DNA from: Saprospiraceae bacterium
GTDB taxonomy: Bacteria > Bacteroidota > Bacteroidia > Chitinophagales > Saprospiraceae
Length of the DNA: 64,000 bases
Direction: 5' to 3'
NCBI GenBank assembly: GCA_020629315.1
Contig: JAHDDO010000009.1
Coordinates: forward strand, 12,379 to 76,378
Shown one piece after another: positions 8,188-18,364 of this stretch. The notes beneath the pieces were generated by a model, which was given only the letters and a program-made list of their open reading frames with translations, was not told where the DNA came from and searched no databases. Within the stretch, counting starts at the first letter, position 1; each line of letters begins with the position of its first letter. The position numbers were made by a program, and so were the translations under genes.

Positions 8188-8904
8188 ATGAAAAACAGAT
8201 TCAAAAGAGTTCTATTAAAGTTGAGTGGAGAATCACTCATGGGCAAAGAGCGTTTCGGTATTTCTCCTGATATGCTTCAAATGTATGCTAAGGAAATCCG
8301 AACATTAGTAGAAGCTGAAGTCGAAGTGGCTGTCGTCATTGGTGGTGGTAATATCTATCGAGGATTGCAAGCTAAGGATAGTGGTATTGAACGAGTCACA
8401 GGAGATTATATGGGTATGTTGGCTACTTGTATAAATGGGATGGCCTTAATGAGTGCTCTGGAGTCTGAAGGCATTTACACACGACTCGTATCTGCTATCG
8501 AAATGAAAGAAATTGCGGAACCATATATACGTCGAAAGTCTATTCGTCATCTGGAAAAAGGACGTGTAGTTATATTCTGTGGTGGTACAGGAAGTCCTTA
8601 TTTTACCACTGACTCTGCCGCGGCATTACGTGCTAATGAAATTGGTGCAGATGTCATCTTAAAAGGTACTCGAGTGGATGGTGTATATACAAACGATCCT
8701 GAAAAAGACCCAGAAGCTACCCGATACGAAAACATTAGTTTTGAAAAGGTTATTCGTGATGGTTTAAAGGTTATGGATATGACTGCCTTTACCTTATGCC
8801 AAGAAAACAATTTACCTATCGTTGTTTTCGATATTCATCAACAAGGCGCTTTGCTGAAAGTAGTTCAAGGAGATAGCTTGGGCACCTTGATTTCTAACGA
8901 ATAG
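8188..8904 (+). CDS. pyrH: UMP kinase
   Basis: 238 residues of the amino-acid-kinase fold: KLSGESLMG at the N-terminus, VVIGGGNIYRG around residue 50 and GTGSPYFTTDSAAALRANEI near residues 131-150. It phosphorylates UMP to UDP in the cytoplasm and in bacteria is hexameric and GTP-regulated. It lies downstream of tsf, as in many genomes, but the terminator between them suggests separate transcription. A TAcaccTTCG sequence just before the start may be a degenerate -7 element. The 3' end overlaps the convergent membrane-protein gene by 11 bp. Confidence 0.96.
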   Translation: MKNRFKRVLLKLSGESLMGKERFGISPDMLQMYAKEIRTLVEAEVEVAVVIGGGNIYRGLQAKDSGIERVTGDYMGMLATCINGMALMSALESEGIYTRLVSAIEMKEIAEPYIRRKSIRHLEKGRVVIFCGGTGSPYFTTDSAAALRANEIGADVILKGTRVDGVYTNDPEKDPEATRYENISFEKVIRDGLKVMDMTAFTLCQENNLPIVVFDIHQQGALLKVVQGDSLGTLISNE

Positions 8905-9424
8905 TACGATTAGATTTTGCATCCATAAACAACTTTCTAAAACCAAATCGAATCAATAGGAAGAGTACTACAAATAATAGTAAAAGATATTGGACAGGGA
9001 TAAATGAGAAGGCTATAAGGCGAACTCTATCTACAAACCACATTCCTACAATTAAAGCACCCATTATTATTATTGCGGCGGAAAGTTTTTCAAACCCTGG
9101 GATATCGCAAAAATCAGCTTTTCGCTGAATGATTAATAAGGTAGCAATCATTATTAATATCGGCAAAATCTGTGTAAAAATGTTAGTCTCCATTATGGCC
9201 TGCTTCTCAAATAGAAATAGGTAGATATTTAAGAAGACCGCTAATACACCAGGTACCGCGACTAAAAATAGCATGATACTAAGCATGTAATTCCATGGCT
9301 TTTCAGCCGCTTCATCATCTGCAACTGTAGAGATTACAAAAGTGGCTAAAGGAATAGTTAAACTGTAAATTAAAATAGAAGCAGGATTGCCACTTACATA
9401 ATCGAATAATTCTCCTATTGTCAT
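8894..9424 (-). CDS. Small polytopic membrane protein, function unknown
   Basis: 176 residues with about five hydrophobic segments (near 15-35, 45-70, 80-100, 112-130 and 137-155) and a basic C-terminal tail. No catalytic motif is visible. It lies downstream of sucB on the same strand with a 19-bp gap, so the two are probably co-transcribed, but nothing in the sequence links it to 2-oxoglutarate dehydrogenase. It is convergent with pyrH, overlapping its end by 11 bp. Confidence 0.7.
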   Translation of the reverse strand: MTIGELFDYVSGNPASILIYSLTIPLATFVISTVADDEAAEKPWNYMLSIMLFLVAVPGVLAVFLNIYLFLFEKQAIMETNIFTQILPILIMIATLLIIQRKADFCDIPGFEKLSAAIIIMGALIVGMWFVDRVRLIAFSFIPVQYLLLLFVVLFLLIRFGFRKLFMDAKSNRTIR

Positions 9425-9443
9425 GCGATATGTTTTAAAACGT

Positions 9444-10685
9444 CTATAGGCCCATCATTAGCGTCATTGGATCTTCCAACAACTTCTTCACCTTGACTAA
9501 GAATGTAACAGAGGTCGACCCATCTATTACTCTATGATCATATGATAAAGCTAAGTACATCATAGGTCTAATTTTTACTTCACCATCAATAGCCATTGGT
9601 CTTTGTTGGATAGTATGCATCCCTAAGATAGCAGATTGTGGCCTATTTAAGATAGGCGTACTCATCATAGAACCGAATACCCCACCATTTGTAATAGTAA
9701 AGGTGCCTCCCTTCATTTCATCAAGGGTTAAACTTCCTTCTCTTGCTTTGCCAGCTAATTCTTTTATTTTCTTTTCAATGTCCGCGTAGGATAAAGACTC
9801 TACATTATGAACGGGAGGAACCACAAGACCTGTAGGTGTAGAAATAGCTATTGAAATGTCTACATAATCGTGATAAATCAGTTCATTACCATCTAAGACC
9901 GCATTTACATCAGGCATTTCCATTAAAACTTGAGCACATGCTTTAGAGAACAAAGACATAAAGCCTAGCTTAATACCATGCTTTTCAACAAACCGTTCTT
10001 GATATTTCTTTCGTAGTGCGATTATTTCTGTAAGGTCAACCTCATTAAATGTGGTCAACATGGCTGTTTGGTTTTTGGCTTCTACCAATCGGGCCGCAAT
10101 GGTTCTACGCATACGGCTCATTTTCTTTCTGGTTTCTGTGCGACTAAACGGGGTAGCTGTTGCTGGAGTGCTTACATTGTTTGCTGCAGAGGATGGAGAT
10201 GCTTTAGCTTGCGCTGATAAAGCATCGGCTTTGGTAATCCTTCCATCTTTTCCAGTTCCAGAGACGGAGCTAGCCGAAACACCTTTTTCTGCTAAAATTT
10301 TAGCCGCTGCTGGTGATGGGTGACCTGTTGCATAATTGGTACTAGCGGCTTCTTTAATTGACGCTGCGGGAGCTGTTGGTTTTTGCTCAACCGGCTTCTC
10401 TTCTGTTTTTACTTCCTCAGGTGGCGCTGCTGCCTTTTCAGGAGCGGCACTGGTGTCTATTTTTGCGACTAATGCTCCGATTTCAAGATCATCGCCTTCT
10501 GCGGCCACATGAATTATTTTACCTGCGGCTTCTGCCGGAAATTCCAATGTCGCCTTATCAGACTCAAACTCGCAAATAGGCTCATCGATTTCTACATATT
10601 CACCATTCGATTTTAACCATTGTGATAAAGTTACTTCTGTGATAGACTCTCCAATAACAGGCACTTTCATTTCAACTATAGACAT
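9444..10685 (-). CDS. sucB: Dihydrolipoyllysine succinyltransferase, E2 of 2-oxoglutarate dehydrogenase
   Basis: 413 residues. The N-terminal lipoyl domain has its lipoylation lysine in ESDKA (Lys44). An Ala/Pro/Glu-rich linker follows, then a peripheral-subunit-binding domain ([14 protein letters not shown], about 120-155), and the catalytic domain ends with DHRVIDG at 383-389, whose His and Asp are catalytic. It transfers the succinyl group to CoA in the TCA cycle. The opening [11 protein letters not shown] is characteristic of SucB rather than pyruvate E2. sucA is not adjacent. A TACCTTTT sequence lies only a few bases before the start. Confidence 0.95.
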   Translation of the reverse strand: MSIVEMKVPVIGESITEVTLSQWLKSNGEYVEIDEPICEFESDKATLEFPAEAAGKIIHVAAEGDDLEIGALVAKIDTSAAPEKAAAPPEEVKTEEKPVEQKPTAPAASIKEAASTNYATGHPSPAAAKILAEKGVSASSVSGTGKDGRITKADALSAQAKASPSSAANNVSTPATATPFSRTETRKKMSRMRRTIAARLVEAKNQTAMLTTFNEVDLTEIIALRKKYQERFVEKHGIKLGFMSLFSKACAQVLMEMPDVNAVLDGNELIYHDYVDISIAISTPTGLVVPPVHNVESLSYADIEKKIKELAGKAREGSLTLDEMKGGTFTITNGGVFGSMMSTPILNRPQSAILGMHTIQQRPMAIDGEVKIRPMMYLALSYDHRVIDGSTSVTFLVKVKKLLEDPMTLMMGL

Positions 10686-10755
10686 AGAAAAGGTATTTGT
10701 CTATAAAATTAAAGATTGCCATGCTTTTTTGGGAATATTAAATGGAATAAGAGAG

Positions 10756-10798
10756 GTCTAAATTATAAGAATCTAAATAAATAATTAGACGGGTCTAA
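10756..10798. promoter_or_regulatory. Candidate operator with repeated TCTAAA / TTAGAC boxes
   Basis: Between divergent sucB and the DUF5916 gene there are three copies of TCTAAA (10757-10762, 10772-10777, 10794-10799). The last forms a perfect inverted repeat TTAGAC-GG-GTCTAA at 10785-10798. Its position upstream of one gene's -7 element fits a regulator binding site; the regulator is unknown. Confidence 0.4.
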
Positions 10799-10830
10799 AA
10801 AAGTAAGTAAAATAGTATTTCCCAATTGCT

Positions 10831-10838
10831 TAATTTTG
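10831..10838 (+). promoter_or_regulatory. -7 element TAATTTTG of the DUF5916 gene
   Basis: A match to TAnnTTTG ends 7 nt before the ATG at 10846. With the usual distance from -7 element to start site, the mRNA would have almost no leader. Confidence 0.5.
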
Positions 10839-10845
10839 TTTTCAA

Positions 10846-13296
10846 ATGAAATACAGCGCTTTATATATTATACTATTTCTATTCATATGTGATTGGAGCA
10901 CAGCTCAAAAGAGCTATGCACCTGTACGAATAAATGATCCGATAAAAATTGATGGTATCCTTGATGAAGCACCATGGGAAATGGCCCAACTAGGTGATGA
11001 TTTTATTCAAATTGAACCTAGCTATGGTGATGCCGCCACACTTCAAACAGAAATTCAAGTGTTGTATGACGATCAGGCTATGTATATCTCTGCTAGGCTT
11101 TACGATCATGAGCCTGATTCTATTGTTATGAATTTAACCCAGCGGGATGATGTCGGTATCAACGATTGGTTTTTTGTATATCTGGATACTTATGGTAATG
11201 GACTAAATGCATTTGGATTTGGATTAACCCCTGCAGGTGTACAAGCGGATCTTCAATTTGTAAATGAGGACGAATCCTATCAATGGGATGCTGTGTGGGA
11301 TAGTGCTGTTAGTGTAAATGAGGAAGGATGGGTTGTTGAAATGGAAATACCATATTCTGCCATACGATTTTCTGATGCAGATATTCAAGATTGGAATATA
11401 AATTTTGTACGCCGTATTCGTCGAAAATTTGAACGCAGTTTTTGGAATCCTGTCGATCCTAATATTCAAGGAGTTATCAATCAATCAGGGCAACTCACCG
11501 GTCTAGAGAACATAAAATCGCCTATTCGACTTTCTTTAACTCCTTTTGTAGTTGGGGTTCAGAAATTAACTCCTTTTGGAGCTAGTCGCAGCTTTGGGGC
11601 AGGTATGGATTTGAAATATGGTTTGACAGATGCCTTCACCTTAGATATGACCATTATACCCGACTTTAGTCAAGTAAGATCGGATGACCAAGTGTTTAAC
11701 CTAACTCCATTCGAAATTCGTTTTGATGAGAATAGACCTTTTTTCACAGAAGGGACGGATATTTTTCAAAAGGGCGGATTCTTTTATTCTAGACGGATAG
11801 GGGAAAGGCCTTTTTATACCGATAGCCTGAATAATGATGGTAAGTACAGTGAATTTAAAGATGTAAGGAGTGCTCCTCAATTAGTAAATGCAACTAAAAT
11901 TTCGGGAAGGACAGATAAAGGAACGGGAATTGGCTTCTTTAATGCCATAGAGGCTAGACATGATGTTACAGCCATAGATTTGGACGGGAACGAAGAAAAA
12001 TTGATTCAGCACCCTTTGACTAATTACAACGTAAGTGTCATTGATCAAAATTTCAAAAACAATTCATTTGTTTCATTTATAAACACGAATGTTTGGAGAC
12101 AGGGAGATGCTTATGATGCAAATTTGACAGGGGTAGAATTTCAAGCTAGAGACAAAGACCAACGATTTCAAGTAGCTGGCAAATATGGATTGAGTCAAAA
12201 GTATTACACCAATCGCATAGATTTGGGGCATACCTATTTTTTGGAACTAGCCGAAATAAAGGGAAAGAATAGAACCTATGCAGGAATAAATGTTGAGTCT
12301 GCAAACTATGATCCTAATGATCTTGGATTTTTATTCAGTCCAAATGAACGGTCCGCCTACCTATATAATGAGTATAATGATTTCAAACCTAAGAATCCGA
12401 AATTACAGCGATGGAGAATTTGGAAGGATATAGGCATAAGCTATTTATTTGACCCTTTTGCATATAGCAGCTTTCGATTCTCTAGTGGCTTTTTTGCGGT
12501 CACAAAGGGCTTTGTTGGTTCTGGTGCTAACTTGAGTATTAACCCTATTAACATTCATGATTACTTTGAACCCCGGACGTCTGATTTTTCAAAATTTTAT
12601 GTTATTCCTGGTAGTGTATCGTGGGGTGGATTTGTTTCTACAGATTATTCTAAGACCTTGGCTTTAAATGCAAACATTAATTTTCAAAAGTATTTTAGGA
12701 ATGATCGTTTTGAATTTTCGACGGGTATTGCACCTAGATGGACCATTTCGTCAAGTGCCTTAGCGATTTTGACTTTTGGTTATGCACATTTCCAAAATGA
12801 TGAGGGTTTTGTGAACAAACAACTCATTGAAGATCCGGCCCTTTATTTTGATGAAAATGAAGTAGCCATCGGACGCAGAAATAGAAACATATTTGAAAAT
12901 GAGCTCTCTCTGTTTTACATATTCACAAACCGAATGAGCAGTAACCTAAGGATACGGCATTATTGGGACGTGGTAGCGTATGATACTTTTTTTAGACTTG
13001 GAGAGCAAGGCGCTATGGTGCCAGTTGTAGATTTTATGGGAATGAATGAAGATGGTCAAGCTATTTTTGATGCTAATACGCATATATTTAATGTTGACTT
13101 GAATTACCTATGGCGATTCGCTCCCGGCAGTGATATTATATTTTCCTATCGATCCAACGCTTTTGCCTTTAATCGTGACCTAGAGGAAAACTATATTCAA
13201 GGCTTATCCAGAGTGTTAGAAACAAGTTTAAATCATACACTTTCGTTAAAGGTATTATACTTCTTAGATGTAGCTAGAGTTTCAAAAAGATCATAG
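10846..13296 (+). CDS. DUF5916 outer-membrane protein with N-terminal family-9 CBM-like domain
   Basis: 816 residues with a signal peptide (ends STAQ). A family-9 carbohydrate-binding-like domain (about 25-220; IDGILDEAPWE, then VEMEIPYSAIRF) precedes a long beta-strand region of the DUF5916 type that probably forms an outer-membrane barrel. Markers of the family seen here are LTPFEIRFDENRPFFTEG and FYSRRIG. The family is abundant in Bacteroidota and its function is undefined. It has a paralogue at 19262-21718 with the same order of motifs. It stands alone, divergent from sucB across a region with candidate operator boxes. Confidence 0.88.
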   Translation: MKYSALYIILFLFICDWSTAQKSYAPVRINDPIKIDGILDEAPWEMAQLGDDFIQIEPSYGDAATLQTEIQVLYDDQAMYISARLYDHEPDSIVMNLTQRDDVGINDWFFVYLDTYGNGLNAFGFGLTPAGVQADLQFVNEDESYQWDAVWDSAVSVNEEGWVVEMEIPYSAIRFSDADIQDWNINFVRRIRRKFERSFWNPVDPNIQGVINQSGQLTGLENIKSPIRLSLTPFVVGVQKLTPFGASRSFGAGMDLKYGLTDAFTLDMTIIPDFSQVRSDDQVFNLTPFEIRFDENRPFFTEGTDIFQKGGFFYSRRIGERPFYTDSLNNDGKYSEFKDVRSAPQLVNATKISGRTDKGTGIGFFNAIEARHDVTAIDLDGNEEKLIQHPLTNYNVSVIDQNFKNNSFVSFINTNVWRQGDAYDANLTGVEFQARDKDQRFQVAGKYGLSQKYYTNRIDLGHTYFLELAEIKGKNRTYAGINVESANYDPNDLGFLFSPNERSAYLYNEYNDFKPKNPKLQRWRIWKDIGISYLFDPFAYSSFRFSSGFFAVTKGFVGSGANLSINPINIHDYFEPRTSDFSKFYVIPGSVSWGGFVSTDYSKTLALNANINFQKYFRNDRFEFSTGIAPRWTISSSALAILTFGYAHFQNDEGFVNKQLIEDPALYFDENEVAIGRRNRNIFENELSLFYIFTNRMSSNLRIRHYWDVVAYDTFFRLGEQGAMVPVVDFMGMNEDGQAIFDANTHIFNVDLNYLWRFAPGSDIIFSYRSNAFAFNRDLEENYIQGLSRVLETSLNHTLSLKVLYFLDVARVSKRS

Positions 13297-13309
13297 ATAG
13301 TAAAGCGCG

Positions 13310-13560
13310 TTATCTACTGATTATATAATCTCCCCAATTCGCAATAGCCGTAATAACCGGAATTAATGATTCTCCAGTTTCAGTTAAAGAGTAATATACT
13401 TTTAAAGGAGGTTTTTGGTGATACACCTCCCTTTTGACGATGTTATCATCTTCAAGTTTTTTTAATTGAAGACTAAGGGTCCGTTCCGTTACTGAAGGCA
13501 TACGTTTTCTCAACTCATTATAACGTAATCGATGGTTTATTAGATGAAATAGAGGTATTG
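13310..13560 (-). pseudogene. HxlR-family regulator, 5'-truncated remnant
   Basis: The frame encodes RYNELRKRMPSVTERTLS, then KLEDDNIVKREVYHQKPP, then YSLTETGESLIPVI. These are the recognition-helix, wing and C-terminal parts of an HxlR-type winged-helix regulator. Homology continues upstream of the first ATG (13513) to about 13560. Then an in-frame stop lies before the conserved N-terminal part with its Cys and the first helix. About a quarter of a normal HxlR gene is therefore missing. It might still make a 67-residue peptide from the internal ATG, but it lacks the complete DNA-binding domain. Confidence 0.7.
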
Positions 13561-13655
13561 CTGATAAAGGCCATTATGGGCAAGCCCATCCAGATGCTTA
13601 TAATGTTGATAAAATAAATGCACTAATAAAAACAACTGAGGATGTTTTGTCTTAG
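13557..13655 (+). pseudogene. 3' remnant of an unidentified plus-strand gene
   Basis: A plus-strand frame ending in TAG (13653-13655) encodes about 30 residues with protein-like composition (GHYGQAHPDAYNVDKINAL, then a Thr/Glu-rich helix). A TGA closes it just upstream, where the HxlR remnant begins on the other strand. The two remnants abut near 13557. That fits a deletion which removed the 5' halves of two neighbouring, divergently transcribed genes. I do not recognise the family. Confidence 0.35.
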
Positions 13656-15043
13656 CGATGTTTATATAAACAATACTCACCTTCGGGCCAAGCTAATTTG
13701 GACAAAGCAATCTTTTCCTTATTTAGAATGTTGAATTCAGTTGCAAATAGGTTTGCTTCGTATTTATTTCCTTCTATATAATCCTCTTTATACGGATGAA
13801 AACTTTTTGGAATGGTCCAATACTGACTTAGTAAAATTGACTCATAAGGTATCGACCAACTAAGCATTTTTACACCCTCAGGATAATCTGCTTCTGATAG
13901 TATTACTTTATTACATTCTTGTTCTTGTAAAGTGCTGCTTGTCCAAGCTAATCTTTCCGTAAATGCGCTAGCAAAAAACACAATTCTACCGATAGATATT
14001 AAAAGAAGGGCACAAAAAACAGTATGAAATAGCTTTGTCGACAGTTCCTCAAAGCAAATATTTAAAATAGGGTAGAATATGAAAATAGCAAGAGTATAAA
14101 AGTTGATCTCAACATAAAATGAGTTTTCAACTACAGGATTACCTAGGAATACAACGATTAGGAATATGATAGTTGATGCTATGGAAAATATAAGCGGAAC
14201 CCACTTTTTGTAATAAATGGAAAGAAGTAAAAGAATGACAAATCCAATTCCTAATACTAAATATTTTGTCCCCAGTTCAGCCATAAAAGTATCAATAGCT
14301 GGCATTTCAAAAAGACGTGACCCCCAAGCATCGAGATTATTTGCAAATTCTTTTTTCTTTCCTTCATCATACCAATTAGTATCAAAGCTTCTTTTACTAA
14401 ACCATCCAAGTACAAATAAAATTGATAATACAACATATGAAGGATGTAAGGTTCCATTGTACCATTGAACCAAAACCAAAATAAAGAATGTAGGAAAAAG
14501 TAAAAGGGGATGAAAGTAAATGATTACTACCGAAAGGAATATGGCAAGAGTTATTTTAAGTTTCTTAGAAATGTTTCTTTTGTCTTCAAGTAATGCGGCT
14601 AATAACAAGCAAATAGATAATCCATGTATCTGTTCGGAGTTACACCAGAAGAAGCCCTCGCTAACCGGAAAAAATAAAACTATAACGAACAAAAAGGAAA
14701 AAAGACGGCTCTTAAGTACATGGTGAATTATGTAGAAAATAGCCCCTTGAAATAACACATAGCTAATAGAAAATGAGATAGCTACAGCGGTTAAGGACCC
14801 TCCCAGTTTTAATACTGCATAAGGTAGAAACCTAGCGGAAACTGCTGGCCAGCGATCTGCCATAATTACAATATTATCATTGATGTATAGCAGAAAAATC
14901 TGAAACGCATTATCAAACGTAAATACTCTTTCTTGCCAATAAACTAAAGATAATAGAAGCGCAATAGCAATAGCTATCCAAAGAATAACAGTGCTTATAA
15001 AACGATTATCACCAAGGGTACTTTGAGCCTCCATCAAGCTCAA
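13652..15043 (-). CDS. Polytopic membrane protein, function unknown
   Basis: 463 residues with about ten hydrophobic helices spread from residue 15 to 365, and a soluble C-terminal tail of about 90 residues. The overall shape (many helices, aromatic-rich loops, terminal soluble part) resembles uncharacterised dolichol-phosphate-mannose-type glycosyltransferases and EpsG-like proteins, but I see no acidic catalytic motif in the first loop that would support this. It is followed by the gene remnants at 13310-13655 and preceded 17 nt upstream by aspS on the same strand, so it may be read through from it. Confidence 0.75.
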   Translation of the reverse strand: MSLMEAQSTLGDNRFISTVILWIAIAIALLLSLVYWQERVFTFDNAFQIFLLYINDNIVIMADRWPAVSARFLPYAVLKLGGSLTAVAISFSISYVLFQGAIFYIIHHVLKSRLFSFLFVIVLFFPVSEGFFWCNSEQIHGLSICLLLAALLEDKRNISKKLKITLAIFLSVVIIYFHPLLLFPTFFILVLVQWYNGTLHPSYVVLSILFVLGWFSKRSFDTNWYDEGKKKEFANNLDAWGSRLFEMPAIDTFMAELGTKYLVLGIGFVILLLLSIYYKKWVPLIFSIASTIIFLIVVFLGNPVVENSFYVEINFYTLAIFIFYPILNICFEELSTKLFHTVFCALLLISIGRIVFFASAFTERLAWTSSTLQEQECNKVILSEADYPEGVKMLSWSIPYESILLSQYWTIPKSFHPYKEDYIEGNKYEANLFATEFNILNKEKIALSKLAWPEGEYCLYKHR

Positions 15044-15060
15044 GATACACAGTAAAGAAT

Positions 15061-16836
15061 TTATTCTTCACCATTCGGAGCTGTACTGTTTAAATACAGC
15101 TCTTCCATTTGGATAGTATCAATTCTTGAAGGTGAATCGATCATCATGTCTCGACCTTGATTGTTTTTAGGGAAAGCTATAAAATCTCGAATAGAATTTT
15201 GCCCCTTCATTACAGCACATAATCTATCAAATCCAAAAGCTATCCCTCCATGTGGTGGTGCGCCATATTCAAAGGCACCCAAAAGAAATCCAAACTGTTC
15301 TTCAGCTTCTTCTTTGGTAAATCCTAGGAGATCAAAATTTCTGGATTGTAGTGCTCTGTCATGAATTCGTATGGATCCGCCCCCAATTTCTACTCCATTA
15401 ATTACTAAATCGTAAGCATCCGCTCTAAGGGCTTTCATGGTTTCATGATCACCATTAAGCATCCGCTCCTGATCCGCTTTTTTAGGTGAAGTGAATGGAT
15501 GGTGCATGGCATGGAACCGATTAGAATCTTCATCCCACTCCAACAAAGGAAAGTCCACAACCCATAATGGATTAAATACTGTAGGATCCATTAAACCCAA
15601 TTGGCGTCCCATTTCAAGACGCAATTCATTCATTTGTTTTTGGGTCTTTTCTTTTTCACCACAAAGAATTAGAATCAAATCGTTGCTTGCAGCATTAAAA
15701 TGTTCTTTCCATGCCATCAAGGTTTCATCATCATAGAACTTACCAATGCTTGACTTTACAGAGCCGTCTTCCTGATATTTAATATTGACAACACCTTTAG
15801 CTCCAATTTGAGGGCGTTGCATCCACTCGGTTAGCTTTTTTATGTCCTTATTAGAGTATTTGTCAGCAGCCCCTTTAGCACATATACCCACAATATATTC
15901 TGCATCATCAAAGACTGAAAAACCATGGCCTTTTGCGAGCTGAGAAATATCGCAAAACTCCATTCCAAATCTAGTATCAGGTTTATCTGAACCATATCGC
16001 TCCATAGCCTCATCGTAAGACATTTTAGGGAAGTCTGGCAGGTCCACATTTAATAAGCTCTTAAATAGATTTTTAGTCAAGCCTTCAAAAGTATCAAGTA
16101 CTTCATCTCTAGTAACAAAAGACATTTCGCAATCTATCTGAGTAAACTCCGGCTGTCTATCTGCACGAAGATCTTCATCTCTGAAGCATTTCACGATTTG
16201 AAAATATTTATCTAAACCTCCTACCATTAAGATTTGCTTGAAGGTTTGGGGTGATTGCGGTAAAGCATAAAACTGTCCTGGATTCATTCTTGAAGGCACC
16301 ACAAAATCTCTAGCACCCTCAGGTGTACTTTTTATTAAGACAGGTGTCTCTACTTCAATAAACCCTTGTGAAGCTAAATGGCTTCTAGTGGCAATGGCTA
16401 ACTGACTTCTAAAAACCAAATTATCTCTTACAGGTTCTCTACGGATATCTAAGTATCGATATTTCATTCGCAAATCATCGCCACCATCTGTTTCATTTTC
16501 AATGGTAAAAGGAGGAACGTTGGAAGCATTGAGAATTTCAAGGGAGCTAGCCTCTATTTCAATATCACCGGTCGATCTATTTGGATTTTTATTGCTTCGC
16601 TCAGCTACCGCACCCTTTACTCGAACAACAAACTCACGCCCTAATTTCCTTGCTTGTAAACACAATGTCTCATCGTCATCCATATTGAATACAATCTGCG
16701 TAATACCATATCTATCTCGTAAATCTACAAATGTAAGCCCTCCCAAATCTCTACTTATCTGAACCCATCCGCTCAAAGTAACTTCTTGTCCAACATGCGA
16801 TATCCTTAATTCTCCACAATTGTGCGTCCTATACAT
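15061..16836 (-). CDS. aspS: Aspartyl-tRNA synthetase
   Basis: 591 residues, the bacterial class IIb type. The N-terminal OB-fold binds the anticodon ([20 protein letters not shown]). Class II motif 2 is [18 protein letters not shown] and motif 3 is GIAFGFDRL. The inserted GAD domain between motifs 2 and 3 is present by length. It charges tRNA-Asp; whether it is discriminating or also charges tRNA-Asn cannot be read from the window alone. Upstream, TACTTTCG may be a degenerate -7 element. Confidence 0.96.
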   Translation of the reverse strand: MYRTHNCGELRISHVGQEVTLSGWVQISRDLGGLTFVDLRDRYGITQIVFNMDDDETLCLQARKLGREFVVRVKGAVAERSNKNPNRSTGDIEIEASSLEILNASNVPPFTIENETDGGDDLRMKYRYLDIRREPVRDNLVFRSQLAIATRSHLASQGFIEVETPVLIKSTPEGARDFVVPSRMNPGQFYALPQSPQTFKQILMVGGLDKYFQIVKCFRDEDLRADRQPEFTQIDCEMSFVTRDEVLDTFEGLTKNLFKSLLNVDLPDFPKMSYDEAMERYGSDKPDTRFGMEFCDISQLAKGHGFSVFDDAEYIVGICAKGAADKYSNKDIKKLTEWMQRPQIGAKGVVNIKYQEDGSVKSSIGKFYDDETLMAWKEHFNAASNDLILILCGEKEKTQKQMNELRLEMGRQLGLMDPTVFNPLWVVDFPLLEWDEDSNRFHAMHHPFTSPKKADQERMLNGDHETMKALRADAYDLVINGVEIGGGSIRIHDRALQSRNFDLLGFTKEEAEEQFGFLLGAFEYGAPPHGGIAFGFDRLCAVMKGQNSIRDFIAFPKNNQGRDMMIDSPSRIDTIQMEELYLNSTAPNGEE

Positions 16837-16992
16837 GTAATTTATTTTTAATACGAAAGTACGGTTTTACCAGCAACAAGTATTACCTAGACTCTTAATT
16901 AATGAGCTACCCTCATCCAAGAGGCACATTGAACCAAAAAGAATGAAATACATACCCATAAACAAGTAAAAAATGAATAATATTGGCTTGGC

Positions 16993-17023
16993 TGTAACCA
17001 TTCCAAACGTATTCAGTATTCTA
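16993..17023 (+). promoter_or_regulatory. Candidate ECF-type promoter (TGTAACC - 16 nt - GTATTCTA)
   Basis: TGTAACC at 16993-16999 carries the AAC core common in ECF -35 elements. GTATTCTA at 17016-17023 lies 16 nt downstream. The position just ahead of the sigma gene suggests autoregulation. No TAnnTTTG element is seen here, which supports an alternative sigma. Confidence 0.4.
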
Positions 17024-17050
17024 ATCAACGAAGCGAATTAAATCCTACTG

Positions 17051-17590
17051 GTGACAGACGAAGCAATAATGGAACGAGTTAGAGCTGGCGAGACGCATAT
17101 GATGTCTCGTTTGTTCGAGAAGCACCAGATCCCTTTATATAATTTCTTTTTCTATAGTAATAGAGATCGGAGTTTAAGTGAGGATCTGACGCAGTTAGTG
17201 TTCGAGCGGATGCTGAAGTATAGATCTAGTTTTGAATCAAATGTGAACTTCAAAAGTTGGATGTATAGAATCGCTAGAAATGTTAGCAACGATCATTGGA
17301 AGAAGGCGAATTCTCGTAGAACAGAGTCCATAGACGGACGGGAGGACTATGTAAGGGGAGATTGTGAGCACCGTAAACTGGAAGCCAAAGAGAAATGGTC
17401 CATCTTAGAAAGATCCATGAATGCATTGGATCCAGAGACCAAAGAACTTATTATGCTAACGCGAATTGAAAAAATGAAATATACTGAGGTCGCCCAAATA
17501 TTTGGCGTCACAGAAGGTGTGATCAAGGTGAGAGTGCATAGAGGCTTAAAGAAACTGAAACACATTTATGATATGAATTATGAATCATGA
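17051..17590 (+). CDS. ECF-type RNA polymerase sigma factor
   Basis: 179 residues with sigma region 2 (LSEDLTQLVFERMLKYRSSF, then KSWMYRIARNVSNDHWKK) and region 4 (ALDPETKELIMLTRIEKM, then YTEVAQIFGVTEGVIKVRV), and no regions 1 or 3. This is the layout of extracytoplasmic-function sigma factors. GTG is the start codon. Its stop overlaps the next ATG (ATGA), implying coupled translation with the membrane protein that follows, its probable anti-sigma factor. The ECF group was not determined. Confidence 0.93.
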   Translation: MTDEAIMERVRAGETHMMSRLFEKHQIPLYNFFFYSNRDRSLSEDLTQLVFERMLKYRSSFESNVNFKSWMYRIARNVSNDHWKKANSRRTESIDGREDYVRGDCEHRKLEAKEKWSILERSMNALDPETKELIMLTRIEKMKYTEVAQIFGVTEGVIKVRVHRGLKKLKHIYDMNYES

Positions 17591-18351
17591 GACAGAAGGA
17601 AGAATGGATAATTGATTATTTGGATGGCAACTTAGACGAAATGGAGTTGTTAGTCTTTAAAGAGAAGCTAAGTGCCGATCCAGAACTTATGTTGGAACTT
17701 CAGCAGATTCAAGATATGGATGAGGCATTGGCAGAATTGCCTATCCAAAGACCGTCTCAGGCTGTTTCTGATACATTCTACAAGTTCTTGGAGAACGAAA
17801 ATTCTGTGAAACCAAAAGGGAAAGTGGTTTCTCTAGGACAGTGGAAAAACATAGGTATAGCTGCATCTATATTGATTTGCGGCATTTGTATTGGCTTCTT
17901 CAATCAAGAATCTAATGTAAACGCGCCAGGTGGAACACCCGTAAAGGTAGACTCTAATAACTTGAGTTATGTAAACTTATTGGAAGAGTCTTCTCCTATG
18001 AAAAGGATCAAAGGGATTCATGAAACGAATAAAGTATCAAACCCAACCTTGTCTATGATCCAATTGTTAGGAAAAACTTTAAAAGAAGACCCTAGTTCAA
18101 ACGTTCGACTAGCAGCTGCAAAAGCATTAGGCAATCAATTAGATTATGAGGAAGCTAGGATTTGTCTTGTTGAAGCATTGGCTTCAGAAGAAGATCCTTC
18201 AGTAAAAATAGAGATCATCAATATACTTTCTTTAACAAGAGATCGACGTGTCATCGATCCATTAAACAAAGTAATTGAGAATGATAACGATATGAAATTT
18301 GTAAAAGACGAAGCACAAAAAGGACTCTTATTAATAAATAACGCGTACTAA
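17587..18351 (+). CDS. Membrane anti-sigma-like protein with HEAT repeats
   Basis: 254 residues. The N-terminal part (1-60) reads WIIDYLDGNLDEMELLVFKE, like the cytoplasmic start of bacteroidete anti-sigma factors, without a zinc-binding HxxxCxxC. A single hydrophobic segment near 95-115 would span the inner membrane. The periplasmic C-terminus (about 150-254) holds two to three HEAT-like repeats, e.g. SSNVRLAAAKALGNQ and DPSVKIEIINIL. Overlap with the sigma gene supports a regulator role. HEAT repeats would be the sensor or partner-binding part. The anti-sigma role is inferred from position. Confidence 0.7.
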   Translation: MRQKEEWIIDYLDGNLDEMELLVFKEKLSADPELMLELQQIQDMDEALAELPIQRPSQAVSDTFYKFLENENSVKPKGKVVSLGQWKNIGIAASILICGICIGFFNQESNVNAPGGTPVKVDSNNLSYVNLLEESSPMKRIKGIHETNKVSNPTLSMIQLLGKTLKEDPSSNVRLAAAKALGNQLDYEEARICLVEALASEEDPSVKIEIINILSLTRDRRVIDPLNKVIENDNDMKFVKDEAQKGLLLINNAY

Positions 18352-18364
18352 AGAAACTAATATT

